Assembly: GCA_045110515.1 (NCBI GenBank)
Contig: JBGCGD010000032.1
Coordinates: 1 to 64,000 of the forward strand
Origin: Granulosicoccus sp045110515
Lineage (GTDB): Bacteria > Pseudomonadota > Gammaproteobacteria > Granulosicoccales > Granulosicoccaceae
Reading direction: 5' to 3'
DNA length: 64,000 bases
Part shown: in pieces, positions 1 to 9,172 of the stretch
Position numbering within the stretch: the stretch's first letter is position 1
Layout: each line of letters starts with the position of its first letter
Translations under genes and position numbers: made by a program
The notes under the pieces: model-generated
Seen by the model: only the letters and a program-made list of their open reading frames with translations
Told to the model about the DNA's origin: nothing
Database searches by the model: none

Positions 1-390
1 GTTGTAAGACATCTGCGCAAAGGCCAAAGTCAGAATCGAAAAGTAAATTCCTGAGCGTCTTAAACTGATGTAGCCAATTAAAAAAGCAAACACACCAGCC
101 ACTAAAACGCTAAAGAACACGGCAGGCAAAACGTTCATAGTCAATAGCTTCATTGACCAGACAGCTGCGTATGAACCAACACCCAGAAACGCGGCATGAC
201 CAAACGACAAATAGCCCGTTAAGCCAAAAAGCAAATTAAAGCCGATCGCAAAAAGTCCGTAGATTGCAAATTTTTGCATCAAGTCCGGGTAATTGGCTCC
301 AAAGGGTGCAAGCCAGATCGGCATGGTCAGAATGACAGCCGAAAAGACAATTAAGAGAACCCAATCGGATACCGCATTTGATTTATTCAT
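1..390 (-). CDS. livM: LivM-type ABC transporter permease, N-terminal 130 residues (cut by window edge)
   Basis: Reading right to left from ATG at 390, the frame stays open to base 1, so only the N-terminal 130 residues are present. They are hydrophobic, with several membrane segments. The stretch FGLTGYLSFGHAAFLGVG at residues 55-72 is characteristic of the LivM/UrtC permeases of branched-chain amino acid or urea/amide ABC importers. The start lies 10 bases after the livH stop, in the order binding protein, LivH, LivM. The ATP-binding subunits would be expected beyond the left edge. The family is clear; the substrate (amino acid, amide or urea) cannot be told from this fragment. Confidence 0.9.
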   Translation of the reverse strand, partial: MNKSNAVSDWVLLIVFSAVILTMPIWLAPFGANYPDLMQKFAIYGLFAIGFNLLFGLTGYLSFGHAAFLGVGSYAAVWSMKLLTMNVLPAVFFSVLVAGVFAFLIGYISLRRSGIYFSILTLAFAQMSYN

Positions 391-400
391 GGTCTTCTCC

Positions 401-1417
401 TTAATCTTCCATCACGCCTTTGCGACCCATTAAACCTCTAGGTCGAACCAGCAATACGACAACCGCCACCAGGTAAATGATGATCTGATCGATGCCTGGG
501 AATATGCTTTTGACTTCATTCATAGACGCAAACGATTGCAGAATCCCTAAAAGAAAACCTGCAAGCACAGCTCCTCCTAAAGACCCCATCCCTCCCACAA
601 CAACGACCACGAACGAGAGAACCAGAAAGTCCATTCCCATATGATAATCGGGAGGTAAAATAGGCGTGTACATGACCCCGGCTAGACCTGCGACAACTGC
701 GGCAATTCCAAAGACGATCGTGAATCGACGTTGGATATCAATACCTAACAGGCCAACCATTTCCCGATCTTGCATTCCCGCTCTAACCACCATTCCGAAT
801 GTGGTGAATTGCAAAAAGGCGAAGACAGATGAAATAATCAGGAATGCAAATCCTAAATAGATAATTCGCCACCAGGGATAAACCACGTTTTCCCCTAAGC
901 CTATCCACAATCCGATGTTTGCACTGCCTGAAACAATCTCAGGTGCGGACTGGGGGATAGGGTTAGCACCGAAATAGTGCCTAACAATTTCCTGAAAAAT
1001 TATCGCCAGACCGAATGTCACAAGGATTTGATCCGCATGCGGTCGCTTATAGAAGTGGCGTATCAAACCACGTTCCATCAATAAACCCAGAGCCAACATC
1101 ACAGGAATAGCAAACAGTATGGCAAAGGGCACGGAGTAGTCCACGATAAAAGAGCCCACAACCGGAAATTTGGCCTCCAAAATGGGCACTTCTTTGTACG
1201 CATCAAAAAAGGTGATGCTTTCATCTTTCACTTTTGTCGATATGGTTAACACCTTTTCCAGTGTCACGGCGCAGAAAGCACCCGCCATAAAAAGAGCACC
1301 GTGTGCGAAATTGACAACCCCTAAGGTGCCAAACACCAGAGTCAGACCCAAGGCAATCAGCGCATAAGCACCGCCTTTGTCTAAGCCGTTTAAAACTTGT
1401 AGAAAAATTGCGTCCAC
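401..1417 (-). CDS. livH: LivH-type ABC transporter permease
   Basis: This 338-residue inner-membrane permease starts at GTG 1417. The N-terminal part GLDKGGAYALIALGLTLVFG followed by VNFAHGALFM is the classic LivH/UrtB signature. The C-terminal VVVVVGGMGSLGGAVLAG is the conserved loop that contacts the ATPase. An extra hydrophilic stretch at about residues 54-80 lies between the first membrane segments. It would form the channel heterodimer with the LivM-type protein downstream and take substrate from the periplasmic binding protein upstream. No ATG near the N-terminus fits the family better, so the GTG start is kept. Confidence 0.92.
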   Translation of the reverse strand: MDAIFLQVLNGLDKGGAYALIALGLTLVFGTLGVVNFAHGALFMAGAFCAVTLEKVLTISTKVKDESITFFDAYKEVPILEAKFPVVGSFIVDYSVPFAILFAIPVMLALGLLMERGLIRHFYKRPHADQILVTFGLAIIFQEIVRHYFGANPIPQSAPEIVSGSANIGLWIGLGENVVYPWWRIIYLGFAFLIISSVFAFLQFTTFGMVVRAGMQDREMVGLLGIDIQRRFTIVFGIAAVVAGLAGVMYTPILPPDYHMGMDFLVLSFVVVVVGGMGSLGGAVLAGFLLGILQSFASMNEVKSIFPGIDQIIIYLVAVVVLLVRPRGLMGRKGVMED

Positions 1418-1715
1418 GTATGTGCCCCGTGTAAATCAAAAACCGACCATCGAGGGGAGTTCCTCAACAGCTTTCACCTGGTCAGGAGCCACCTCGCTAA
1501 ACACTAAAGACGTGCTAACGAGGTTTAATAAACCCAGACAGGTGAGGTACCGCAGTTAGATGACTAGAAAAAGTGAGCTAACTAAAAAGCGCTCAACTCG
1601 AATTCTGGCCCGACGTAGAACGGAACCAGCAGATCTATTTGCGATGAACGAACCGGAGTAACTTTGAGAGTGCTTCTAACGTCACCCAAAAACGATTGCT
1701 CCTGCCGCCAAAAAT
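1418..1715. other. Intergenic leader between binding-protein gene and livH
   Basis: This stretch separates the terminator of the binding-protein gene from livH. I see no open frame with coding character and no clear promoter. A livH promoter or an mRNA processing site could lie here, because the terminator at 1716-1750 would otherwise limit read-through to the permease genes. Confidence 0.5.
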
Positions 1716-1750
1716 GATCTGGGTGCTCTTAAAAAAAGAACACCCAGATC
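1716..1750 (-). terminator. Rho-independent terminator after ABC binding-protein gene
   Basis: Two 15-base arms (1716-1730 and 1736-1750) pair with a single G-U-type mismatch around a five-base A loop. On the minus strand the hairpin is followed by a run of T residues (1714-1710). It lies 22 bases past the stop of the binding-protein gene. Partial termination here would give more binding protein than permease, as is common in such operons. Confidence 0.8.
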
Positions 1751-1771
1751 CTACTGACAAGCGTCGACGAA

Positions 1772-3133
1772 TTACGCGCCGTTATTGCAGCTGCCCAAAT
1801 CACCACCAGCAAACATTGGATGATCAACCGGGTACTCAACCTGAGCACGAGGAGTTACTTCAACCACTTCTAGAAGGTCAAACTGTGAAGATGGGTTTTC
1901 TTTACCCTTCACAACCAATACATCTTTGAAACACTGGTGATCTTCTGCACGGTACTCAGTAGGACCGTTACCCAGACCGTCGAACTTGTGGCCTTCAAGT
2001 GCTGCAACTACTGCACAAGGCTCGAAAGAACCTGCACGTTCACAAGCATCTGCATACAGCAGAGTTTGTACGTAGCAAGTGTGAGCAGCCTGCGAAGGAG
2101 GGAAACCGTATTCTTGGCCGAATGACTTAACGAAAGCCTGACTACCAGCATCAGTCAAAGACCAGTGCCAGTTAGTAGAACCGAAGATACCTTGAGCGTT
2201 TCCACCTGCACCCTGAGCCATCAGGCGAGAGTAAAGAGGAACGATGATCTGGAAGTCCTTACCTTCAACTTGCTTATCTTTTAGACCAAACTGGATAGCT
2301 TGAGTCAGAGAGTTAACCATGTCCTTACCGTAGTGGTTCAGGATCAGAGTATCAGCACCAGAGTTCAGAACCGGTGTGATGTACTGACTGAAGTCACCAG
2401 CACCAACCGGTGTCAGTACTTTTTCAGCAGTTTCCCAACCGATAGCTTCTGTTGAAGCAACGATTGATTCTTCCTGAGTCCAACCCCAAGTGTAATCAGC
2501 TGTCAGGTGGTAAGTACGACGCTCGTTGCCGTATTCCTTTTCGAGTACAGGACCCAAAGCAGCGCCAGACATGTAGCCGTTAAAGAAGTGACGGAAACCG
2601 TTAGCTTTCTTATCTTTACCGGTAGTATCGTTAGAGTGAGTCAAGCCTGCCATGAAGATGATGCCTGCATCCTGACAAAGACCCTGTACAGCGATAGCAA
2701 CACCAGAGGATGAACCACCAGTAACCATGACTACACCATCTTTCTCGATCATTCGCTTAGCAGATGCGCGAGCAGCGTCAGACTTAGTCTGAGTATCACC
2801 GGTTACGTACTCAACTTTCTTACCGAGGATACCGTTGCCCTTTAGAGCACTTGGCTGAAGCGTGTTCATCATGCCGCCGTCACCCTCACCGTTCAGGTGC
2901 TTAACAGCCAGTTTGTAGGCACGCAATTCATCGGCACCCTCGTCCGCGTAGGGGCCAGACTGAGGAACGTTAAAACCCAACGTTACTGTCTTTGAGTCGC
3001 CAGGGTTGTTCAGAAAATCAGCGCCATAGGCGTGACGTGAAAAGAACATCGGGGCGCCGGTGATCGCTGCAGATGCCGCACTGGCTTTGAGCACGTCACG
3101 TCGTGACCAATCGTTGGTAGGTTTCTTACTCAT
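1772..3133 (-). CDS. Periplasmic substrate-binding protein of amino-acid/amide ABC transporter, Tat-exported
   Basis: The 453-residue protein begins with a twin-arginine signal (SRRDVLKASAASAAITGAP, residues about 10-28), so it is probably exported folded. The mature part has the type-I periplasmic fold typical of LivK/UrtA/AmiC relatives: VTLGFNVPQSGPYADEGADE near the N-terminus, VVMVTGGSSSGVAIAVQ around residue 135, and GADTLILNHYG in the second lobe. The ATG is preceded by a strong AGGAG at suitable spacing. It is the first gene of the cluster feeding the LivH and LivM permeases. UrtA would be expected to be shorter, so a urea assignment is not supported; an amide, amino acid or short peptide ligand is likelier. 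Confidence 0.88.
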   Translation of the reverse strand: MSKKPTNDWSRRDVLKASAASAAITGAPMFFSRHAYGADFLNNPGDSKTVTLGFNVPQSGPYADEGADELRAYKLAVKHLNGEGDGGMMNTLQPSALKGNGILGKKVEYVTGDTQTKSDAARASAKRMIEKDGVVMVTGGSSSGVAIAVQGLCQDAGIIFMAGLTHSNDTTGKDKKANGFRHFFNGYMSGAALGPVLEKEYGNERRTYHLTADYTWGWTQEESIVASTEAIGWETAEKVLTPVGAGDFSQYITPVLNSGADTLILNHYGKDMVNSLTQAIQFGLKDKQVEGKDFQIIVPLYSRLMAQGAGGNAQGIFGSTNWHWSLTDAGSQAFVKSFGQEYGFPPSQAAHTCYVQTLLYADACERAGSFEPCAVVAALEGHKFDGLGNGPTEYRAEDHQCFKDVLVVKGKENPSSQFDLLEVVEVTPRAQVEYPVDHPMFAGGDLGSCNNGA

Positions 3134-3492
3134 ATATTCATTCTCCTAAGGTACTTACGTTGATGGCTGATTGAGCCTGCGGTATCGAAAAGACAAACCA
3201 CTCTCTCCGGTGTTCGACCGTGGTGTGTCGAACAAAAAAGCTTGTGCTGGCCTACAACCTCATTTCCACGTCTTTTTAGTGTTAGCAGAGCATAGGAGCT
3301 ATGCCACACCCACAAAAGCTTCGAGTTAGTATAGAGAAAGTCTAGCCATGGGCAGAATTTACTAATATCCCTTAAAATACATGAGCTTACGCATGCGAAC
3401 GCTTCGCGCAAGGCTCCTTTGTCAGTAAAGAATCTAACGTTGTTACGAAAAGTAACGAGAAATATTCGAGCTGAGAAAGTCTTGGTTAACGA
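3134..3492. other. Intergenic region upstream of ABC binding-protein gene
   Basis: This 359-base stretch lies between the 3' end of engB and the 5' end of the binding-protein gene, both leftward. It must hold the promoter of the ABC operon. A 93-codon open frame runs through it, but its composition is not protein-like and it overlaps the start of the next gene. I could not place a promoter with confidence. Confidence 0.5.
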
Positions 3493-4101
3493 TTATTCCG
3501 GTAACGGAATGTCGAACAACCACTGATCCAATATCGAATGGACATCATCTATGCCCTGCTTTTTCAGGGCTGAAAAGTCCTGAAGCGTTGCTTCGATATC
3601 CGCCTCAGATAATTTCGCCTGCACACTAGAAACGGATTTAGCGATCTGATTTTTCGACAATTTATCTGATTTCGTTAACAAAATATGCAAACCTGCATGC
3701 CCTCTTTGCTGTAGCTCGATCAGTTGCCAATCACTGTCAGTTAAGGGGTGGCGAATATCCATCACCAAAATCAAACCCTGCAAACTGTCGCGCGAAACCA
3801 GATATTGGGTCATTGCCGCCTGCCATTTCTTTTGTTGGGATTTCGATACTTGTGCATAGCCATAGCCAGGCAAATCAACGAGATAACGGTCATCTTTCAA
3901 TGAAAAATGATTAATTAACTGAGTACGGCCAGGCGTTTTGCTGGTCCGGGCGAGCTTACCGTTTCGGGTTATTGCATTGATGGCACTGCTCTTGCCAGCA
4001 TTGGAACGACCGGCGAACGCAACTTCGACGAGCGACGACGGGCAGTGATAAGGATCACTGGCGCTGGACTCGAATTCTGCCGAAAAATACACCGTGTTCA
4101 T
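3493..4101 (-). CDS. engB: Ribosome biogenesis GTP-binding protein EngB (YsxC/YihA)
   Basis: EngB is an essential small GTPase acting in assembly of the large ribosomal subunit. All G motifs are visible: G1 GRSNAGKS at residues 31-38, the switch TPGRTQ, G3 DLPGYGYA, G4 TKSDKL and G5 SAL. The frame can be opened further upstream only from a TTG at 4152. The ATG at 4101 has an AAGG Shine-Dalgarno and gives the usual family N-terminus, so about 202 residues. It is transcribed divergently from the cytochrome c4 gene. In Pseudomonas polA lies on the other side of engB; here polA is 40 kb away. Confidence 0.96.
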   Translation of the reverse strand: MNTVYFSAEFESSASDPYHCPSSLVEVAFAGRSNAGKSSAINAITRNGKLARTSKTPGRTQLINHFSLKDDRYLVDLPGYGYAQVSKSQQKKWQAAMTQYLVSRDSLQGLILVMDIRHPLTDSDWQLIELQQRGHAGLHILLTKSDKLSKNQIAKSVSSVQAKLSEADIEATLQDFSALKKQGIDDVHSILDQWLFDIPLPE

Positions 4102-4214
4102 GACGTTCGCCTTAATGTTGTCTGTCAGTCTGCTAAAATTCGTCGATCCCAAGAGGTCTGGGCTGCGTACAGTTTACCGACTAGACCCCATTCACGTTAT
4201 CAATCGGAGTTTCC

Positions 4215-4820
4215 ATGAAGAAATGGGCCCTTGCAGCAGCGCTCATAGCAGCCTGGTTTGTTAGTCCTGTCAATGCCGCCGGCGATGCCGCCGCTGGTGC
4301 CACTAAAGCAGCGGTGTGTGCCGCCTGCCACGGCGCTGATGGTAAGGCAATTCAGGGCAGTTACCCTAACCTTGCCGGTCAGCACCCACAATATCTGGCC
4401 AAGCAGCTGACAGATTACCGCGATGGCAACCGCGTCAATGCTCTGATGTCAGGCCAAGCAACCAACCTGTCCGATCAGGACATTCTGGATATTTCAGCCT
4501 ACTTTGCCGAGATGACCAAAATCGAAGGTGTAGCCTCGGAAGAGAACCTTGAACTTGGCATGAACATCTATCGCGGTGGAATCACCTCCGCTGGTGTTGC
4601 TGCCTGTGCAGCCTGCCACGGCCCTGCTGGCGCTGGAAACGGCCCTGCTGCCTGGCCCATGGTATCCGGCCAGAACGCCGAGTACACGGCTGACCAGCTA
4701 CGTTATTTCCGATCTGGTGAACGTGCAAACGACCCAGCCGCTATGATGCGCGGAGTCGCCGAGCGCATGACCGATGCCGAAATTACTGCCGTCTCGAATT
4801 ACATTGCCGGATTGCACTAA
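4215..4820 (+). CDS. cc4: Cytochrome c4 (dihaem periplasmic cytochrome)
   Basis: The 201-residue precursor has a signal peptide (KKWALAAALIAAWFVSPVNA) and two CAACH haem-attachment motifs, at residues 35-39 and 131-135, in two similar halves. Methionines such as those in NALMSGQA and PAAMMRG are the likely sixth ligands. Dihaem cytochromes c4 carry electrons to terminal oxidases, notably cbb3 type, in the periplasm. The order engB, cc4, dsbA matches many gammaproteobacterial chromosomes. A strong terminator follows at 4885. Confidence 0.95.
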   Translation: MKKWALAAALIAAWFVSPVNAAGDAAAGATKAAVCAACHGADGKAIQGSYPNLAGQHPQYLAKQLTDYRDGNRVNALMSGQATNLSDQDILDISAYFAEMTKIEGVASEENLELGMNIYRGGITSAGVAACAACHGPAGAGNGPAAWPMVSGQNAEYTADQLRYFRSGERANDPAAMMRGVAERMTDAEITAVSNYIAGLH

Positions 4821-4884
4821 TTCTGTACAGATCAACGCGGTAAGCTAACGCTTTTGACACCGCTTTGGTAAAGATGATGTAACC

Positions 4885-4913
4885 CAACGGCCCGTCTACG
4901 GGCCGTTGTCTTT
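4885..4913 (+). terminator. Rho-independent terminator after cytochrome c4 gene
   Basis: Perfect nine-base arms CAACGGCCC (4885-4893) and GGGCCGTTG (4900-4908) close a six-base loop and are followed by TCTTT. It is placed 64 bases after the cytochrome c4 stop codon and reads in the same direction. Confidence 0.85.
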
Positions 4914-5066
4914 ATGAAAGATAATTTTCTCGCACAAGTTTGTTAGCCCGTTCAAGCACGCGAAACGGCTCCCACATCGGGTGCAATTTCTGCATGAATA
5001 ACAAGCATTCATTGTGCGTTCAGGTTCCATACCTGATGCTGCTTCAACACTACGAGGATCGACAAT

Positions 5067-5717
5067 ATGCCAATATCTAGACGTGGCTTCATAAATACCT
5101 TGGCCGCCACTGCCATCACATCATCCGGACTGATCGCTGTAAACGGCACAGCTACTGCTGCTGGCAGGTACAAAACCATCGAACCACCACTCAACACTTC
5201 CGCTGCTGACAAGGTAGAAGTACTGGAGTTTTTCTGGCTAGGTTGCCCACATTGCTACGCGTTCGAACCATCAATCGAAGCATGGGAAAAGGACATGCCA
5301 GAGAATGTGATTTTCGTTCGCGAAGCTCCACCACTGAACAAATCATGGGAGCAACATTCCCGAGGTTTTTATGCAGCACAACTGATGGGACAAGAGCAAC
5401 CTTTCGTTGCAGCTATGTTTACAGCTATCCATGAAAACAAGCAGCGCATGAGAAAGCCTGAGGACATCGCAGAGTTGGCCAGCGGCTTAGGGATGGATAA
5501 AGACAAATTCTTAAAAACGATGAAGTCTTTTGCTGTTCAAACAAAAATGAACAGAGCAACTCAGCTTGCACAGAGTGCTCGAATTACCGGTGTGCCTTCC
5601 ATTGTAATCAACGGCAAGTATCTCACTGGAGCCAGCCTTGCAGGCGGCAACTCCGGTATCATTGACGTTATCAACGAAACGGTAGCCATTGAAAAAGCTG
5701 AGATGGGCTTAGACTAA
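5067..5717 (+). CDS. dsbA: Thiol:disulfide interchange protein DsbA
   Basis: The 216-residue periplasmic oxidase introduces disulfide bonds into exported proteins and is itself reoxidised by DsbB. The active site CPHC is at residues 60-63, in FFWLGCPHCYAFEP. The cis-proline loop is seen in ITGVPSIVING. The N-terminus contains SRRGFINTLAATAITSSG, so export may use Tat as well as Sec-like features; this is somewhat unusual for DsbA. A CGAGGAT Shine-Dalgarno precedes the ATG. The gene follows cytochrome c4, a common arrangement, and ends in a bidirectional terminator. Confidence 0.95.
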   Translation: MPISRRGFINTLAATAITSSGLIAVNGTATAAGRYKTIEPPLNTSAADKVEVLEFFWLGCPHCYAFEPSIEAWEKDMPENVIFVREAPPLNKSWEQHSRGFYAAQLMGQEQPFVAAMFTAIHENKQRMRKPEDIAELASGLGMDKDKFLKTMKSFAVQTKMNRATQLAQSARITGVPSIVINGKYLTGASLAGGNSGIIDVINETVAIEKAEMGLD

Positions 5718-5766
5718 TCGTTATGTAAAATGAAAAGCTCGTTCTTACTCGTTAAGAACAACTCAT

Positions 5767-5796
5767 AAAAAGGGCCGCTTAATGCGGCCCTTTTTT
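5767..5796. terminator. Bidirectional terminator between dsbA and esterase gene
   Basis: Perfect 11-base arms AAAAGGGCCGC (5767-5777) and GCGGCCCTTTT (5784-5794) around TTAATG-type loop bases, with T runs on both strands. It lies between the convergent dsbA and lipoprotein esterase genes and should stop transcription from both sides. Confidence 0.9.
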
Positions 5797-5814
5797 ATTC
5801 ACTAGAATTCAGTA

Positions 5815-6840
5815 CTACTGTATTTGCCGTAACAAGAAAGGCACGACTTCTTCCTGAGACGGATCTGACACACCGATTGCAGGAATGTAGGAAACATTCA
5901 TGATGCCAATAGCATCTGCTTGCTCTTTGAGTTCGCGAGCGTGAAACGGATGATGGAGTAGCTGTGTTGCAGATTGTGGAAAGGCCTCAGCTTGTTCAGA
6001 ATTTTTTAACCAGAATTTGGGATCATCTACGCTCAACAAGCCCAAGAGATCGACATCGCGACGATAAGCTGTTACTTCATCACTGAGTAAGCCCTCAGTA
6101 TCGCTAACACCGTAAAAAGACAACAAACGTTGTGACAGTATCGTTGACGCATCACGCATCGCATCAACGGTTAATCTATAGTCAATAAAGACATCGCTTT
6201 CCCAGCGGTAAATGTCGTAGCTAGCTTGCGCTTCGATAGCTCCTGCCGTTGCAATACGCGTTGATTGTCTTAACACGGGATCTGGATTTACAGGGTCGGC
6301 CATATCATCGTGGAAAGCTAACCAGAGACTGGTTCCAGCTCCGGCCGAATCCCCATACATGGCTATACGTGACGAATCAATGTTTAATCGATCTGCATGG
6401 TATCGAATGAATTGCAATGCTCGCCGGCTGTCTCCCATAGGCTTAATAACACCATCGGCATCAACCGTATCCAATAGGCGGTAGTTAATGGTTGCAAATG
6501 CAGCCCCTTGCGCTAACGCTGCTTGTATTTCTCCGGCGCGCTCGCTCTGGTAGATGACAGATTTATCACCACTGGTAAACCCTCCTCCATGCACATAGAC
6601 AATGAGCCCGGTAGGCTGACTCGCTTGTGGCAGAAAGATATCAAAAGTGTTTCGCTCGTGACTGTCGTAGGCAATATCCGCAGCGTACGAAGCGGCAATG
6701 CCTGTCAGGTCTATGGGAGACGCTGAAAAGGCGATATCAAGTGTCGTGTTTTTTCCACTGGAGGTTGTGGTAACACCACCCGCACCGCAGCCGCTCAGCA
6801 ATAGCGCGGCAGTTAAAAGTACAACAGGACGTAGATTCAT
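5815..6840 (-). CDS. Lipoprotein alpha/beta hydrolase (carboxylesterase/lipase family)
   Basis: The 341-residue protein begins with a lipoprotein signal (LLTAALLLSGCGAGG) with the acylated Cys at the LSGC lipobox. The hormone-sensitive-lipase-like hydrolase core follows: VYVHGGGFTSGDKS supplies the HGGG oxyanion hole, and MYGDSAGAG the nucleophile elbow with catalytic Ser. Histidines in LLHHPFHARE near the C-terminus include a possible catalytic His. It probably cleaves short-chain esters at the cell envelope. The substrate is unknown. The following leftward genes encode envelope proteins upstream of it, so they may be co-transcribed. Confidence 0.85.
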   Translation of the reverse strand: MNLRPVVLLTAALLLSGCGAGGVTTTSSGKNTTLDIAFSASPIDLTGIAASYAADIAYDSHERNTFDIFLPQASQPTGLIVYVHGGGFTSGDKSVIYQSERAGEIQAALAQGAAFATINYRLLDTVDADGVIKPMGDSRRALQFIRYHADRLNIDSSRIAMYGDSAGAGTSLWLAFHDDMADPVNPDPVLRQSTRIATAGAIEAQASYDIYRWESDVFIDYRLTVDAMRDASTILSQRLLSFYGVSDTEGLLSDEVTAYRRDVDLLGLLSVDDPKFWLKNSEQAEAFPQSATQLLHHPFHARELKEQADAIGIMNVSYIPAIGVSDPSQEEVVPFLLRQIQ

Positions 6841-6879
6841 AGCTATCCGGTCAAGAACAACGCCCTGTTAGCCACAATG

Positions 6880-7458
6880 CTACGGCGATAGCGCGTCATC
6901 CAGTTCGACAATGGGAAATGCTCTAACAAAGGGCAAAAGTTGTTCCGCATTTAGCTCAGTTGATGAAATCATGAGCGAACCGCCACTTTTAAGTTGAACC
7001 ATGTACTGCCCCTCCCCGGATTCACTGAGATCCAGCACCGTTCTTTTTTGAATGCGCATTTTTTTGCCAGCACCAGCATTCATGCCCATACCCAGTTGCG
7101 CAAGAGCAGCCAAGCCACCGCCAGCCATGCCGGTAGTTAACGATACGTCGACATCAAACTCTGAGTTCGAATAGTTGCGCTCAAGCATTGTCATACCCAT
7201 TGCACTTTGATTACTGAGTTCGCCTCCGGAGTAATCAAGCACTTCATCTGGGAATACCTCAAGCATGGCCTGCTGTTTAATTTGCTGCAGACTTTCAACA
7301 CACCACTTAGCCTCTTCCAGCGCCCCGGCGAAATCCTGTTCGTTGATCAATTCAACCGCATCGCTACAAGCGGTAGCAGCCTCCTCCGCAGATTGGGCAT
7401 AAGCGGCATGGCTAAGAACGATAGATAGTCCAGCGGCAACTATAAATGTTGATTTCAT
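6880..7458 (-). CDS. Periplasmic protein of unknown function
   Basis: The 192-residue protein has a clear signal peptide ending near AYAQSAEEA. I do not recognise a family. The mature N-terminal part is acidic and helical (about residues 22-70), with two cysteines that could form a disulfide. A glycine- and methionine-rich segment, GMAGGGLAALAQLGMGM, lies near residues 110-130 and is followed by a predicted beta-rich C-terminal part. A strong Shine-Dalgarno GAAGGAGAG precedes the ATG. It sits between the phosphoesterase and the lipoprotein esterase, all leftward, and may share their transcript. Confidence 0.7.
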   Translation of the reverse strand: MKSTFIVAAGLSIVLSHAAYAQSAEEAATACSDAVELINEQDFAGALEEAKWCVESLQQIKQQAMLEVFPDEVLDYSGGELSNQSAMGMTMLERNYSNSEFDVDVSLTTGMAGGGLAALAQLGMGMNAGAGKKMRIQKRTVLDLSESGEGQYMVQLKSGGSLMISSTELNAEQLLPFVRAFPIVELDDALSP

Positions 7459-7480
7459 GGGTCTCTCCTTCGAATCGAAC

Positions 7481-8122
7481 TTAGGTCAGATCTATCACCT
7501 GCGGATCATTGGCAATTTGATAGTGTCTGTTCATGGTGCTGATGTTGCGATGTAAGACGTCATTAACTTGCTTCGAGCCAAAACCCTCATGGATATGACC
7601 AAACAAATGCAAGCGCGGCTTAACATCACTTATGCGCTGAAGCAAAGCGCGACAACCGACAGCCTCATCCGGCATATCTTCACGAATGACAACATCCAGC
7701 ACACCAAACGGCGGGCCGTGAGTTATTAACACATCGGTATTGAGTGGGATCTGATTCCAGTGCTCTTCAATCGGAGCCCCCTCATCAAGCATGAAAGACC
7801 AGTCCATAAATCGAGGGGTTATCGGGGAGCCCCAGAAGTGAACACCGTTTATCTCAACACCGGATGCATTGAGTAGAGACACACCCGATTCGATGGCAAG
7901 TTGACCAGATGTTACTGGGTCATCTTCCATGAAGGTGTCGTGGTTACCGGCAATACAAATTTTGTGTTCAAACGACTGCTTGCTCAGCCATTCAAAAAAA
8001 GACCGCGTCTCGTTTTCAGTACCGTGCCCGGTTACGTCACCGGCATGAATCAACACATCGCCCTCAGGTAATGTCACGCTTTCGTGATCACCATGAGTAT
8101 CACTGATACAGACCAGTCTCAT
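7481..8122 (-). CDS. Calcineurin-like metallophosphoesterase
   Basis: The 213-residue cytoplasmic protein shows the metal-binding blocks of the family in order: CISDTHGD near the start, HAGDVTGHG, GNHD, HGPPFGVLD and GHIHEGFG. These bind two metal ions that hydrolyse phosphoesters. Related small proteins act on cyclic nucleotides or phosphodiesters, but the true substrate cannot be inferred. There is no signal peptide. Its start is 12 bases after the stop of the beta-barrel-like gene, so the two are probably co-transcribed. Confidence 0.85.
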   Translation of the reverse strand: MRLVCISDTHGDHESVTLPEGDVLIHAGDVTGHGTENETRSFFEWLSKQSFEHKICIAGNHDTFMEDDPVTSGQLAIESGVSLLNASGVEINGVHFWGSPITPRFMDWSFMLDEGAPIEEHWNQIPLNTDVLITHGPPFGVLDVVIREDMPDEAVGCRALLQRISDVKPRLHLFGHIHEGFGSKQVNDVLHRNISTMNRHYQIANDPQVIDLT

Positions 8123-8134
8123 GTTAGCGATACC

Positions 8135-9172
8135 TCATCGTTGTCCAATGACCATCTCAACACGTAGCAAGGCTCCATAGGATTGTTCGTAGTCACTGGT
8201 GGCCGGCCACGATACAGACGGCCAAAACTCATAGAAAAACCATGGTCGCCACACATTGTGCCTCCAACGAAACCTGAATTCATGTCCTCGAAATCTTTCT
8301 TCAATCCCTTCATTAAGAGAAGTGTGGTAACCCGCAATCAATTCAAACGCCAGAGACTTGCGTTCTCCAAATTGCGTGTATACACCTAGTGTTTGTCCGA
8401 TGAATGATCCACGTCGTCCTTTACGCCAATTGAATTCAGTGAACGAACGAAATACCAACTCCTCTGTGTAAAACTGTGCCCTTCTGAAGGTAAACGATAG
8501 TTTGTCTTCAAACCCAGACTTATTGTAATAGTAATAACTATTAGACACGCCTGCCGTCCAATATTCCCCAAAATCTCGATTAATACCGGTATTGAGACGA
8601 GTGAAAAACTGCAGATCACTATCTCTTTGGCGAATACCCAAATCTAGATTTAATTTACCCTTAGAGCGTGCAGAGCGAATAAACCGAATGGCAAATGAAG
8701 CATTTTGATTACCATCGCCAGGGCCGCTGGAAGCTCTCCCAACACTATCGCCCTGAACATCCGTATCGTCCTCTTCCGTACTAAACAAAAGTTTGAATCG
8801 CCGTTCTGTTTGCGGCAGCACAACTCTGAGCTTCAAAGAGGGTTTTATATCTATTTTTTCATCCGCAGGCTTTTTTGCATCAATGCGGATACGGGCCCAG
8901 CTCCGATTATCGACGACGTTGTCAGAAGCCGTCGCATCACCGAAGAAGTCATCCACCTGTATCATGAAATTGTTAAAACTTTCAGATGCCTGACGCTGAG
9001 CGCCATCCACGTACCCCGTGGCTTTTTGAACGAGGCCCACACCCTCGTCATCAGCTTGCTTAGGTGGATTCAGCAGCCAGGAATCTGTACGGTCATCGGC
9101 ATGCGAATGACTGAGTACACCGGCCCATATACCCAGTGCCGATATCACAACAATGTGACCTAATTTAGGCAT
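8135..9172 (-). CDS. Probable outer-membrane beta-barrel protein, unknown function
   Basis: The 345-residue protein has an N-terminal signal segment (HIVVISALGIWAGVLSHSHA). The C-terminal 200 residues alternate polar and aromatic residues with many Tyr/Phe/Trp (for example SNSYYYYNKSG and FRFRWRHNVWRPWFFYEF), as expected for transmembrane beta strands. I do not recognise a named family. The ATG overlaps the hisC stop by eight bases, so it is translationally coupled to an unrelated biosynthetic gene. The 12-base gap to the phosphoesterase gene suggests a longer transcript. Confidence 0.7.
   Translation of the reverse strand: MPKLGHIVVISALGIWAGVLSHSHADDRTDSWLLNPPKQADDEGVGLVQKATGYVDGAQRQASESFNNFMIQVDDFFGDATASDNVVDNRSWARIRIDAKKPADEKIDIKPSLKLRVVLPQTERRFKLLFSTEEDDTDVQGDSVGRASSGPGDGNQNASFAIRFIRSARSKGKLNLDLGIRQRDSDLQFFTRLNTGINRDFGEYWTAGVSNSYYYYNKSGFEDKLSFTFRRAQFYTEELVFRSFTEFNWRKGRRGSFIGQTLGVYTQFGERKSLAFELIAGYHTSLNEGIEERFRGHEFRFRWRHNVWRPWFFYEFWPSVSWPATSDYEQSYGALLRVEMVIGQR

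Noticed and set aside
3130..3411. 93-codon minus-strand frame upstream of the ABC binding protein
   Set aside because: It overlaps the start of the binding-protein gene and has no recognisable motif or good ribosome site; the region is a promoter/leader.
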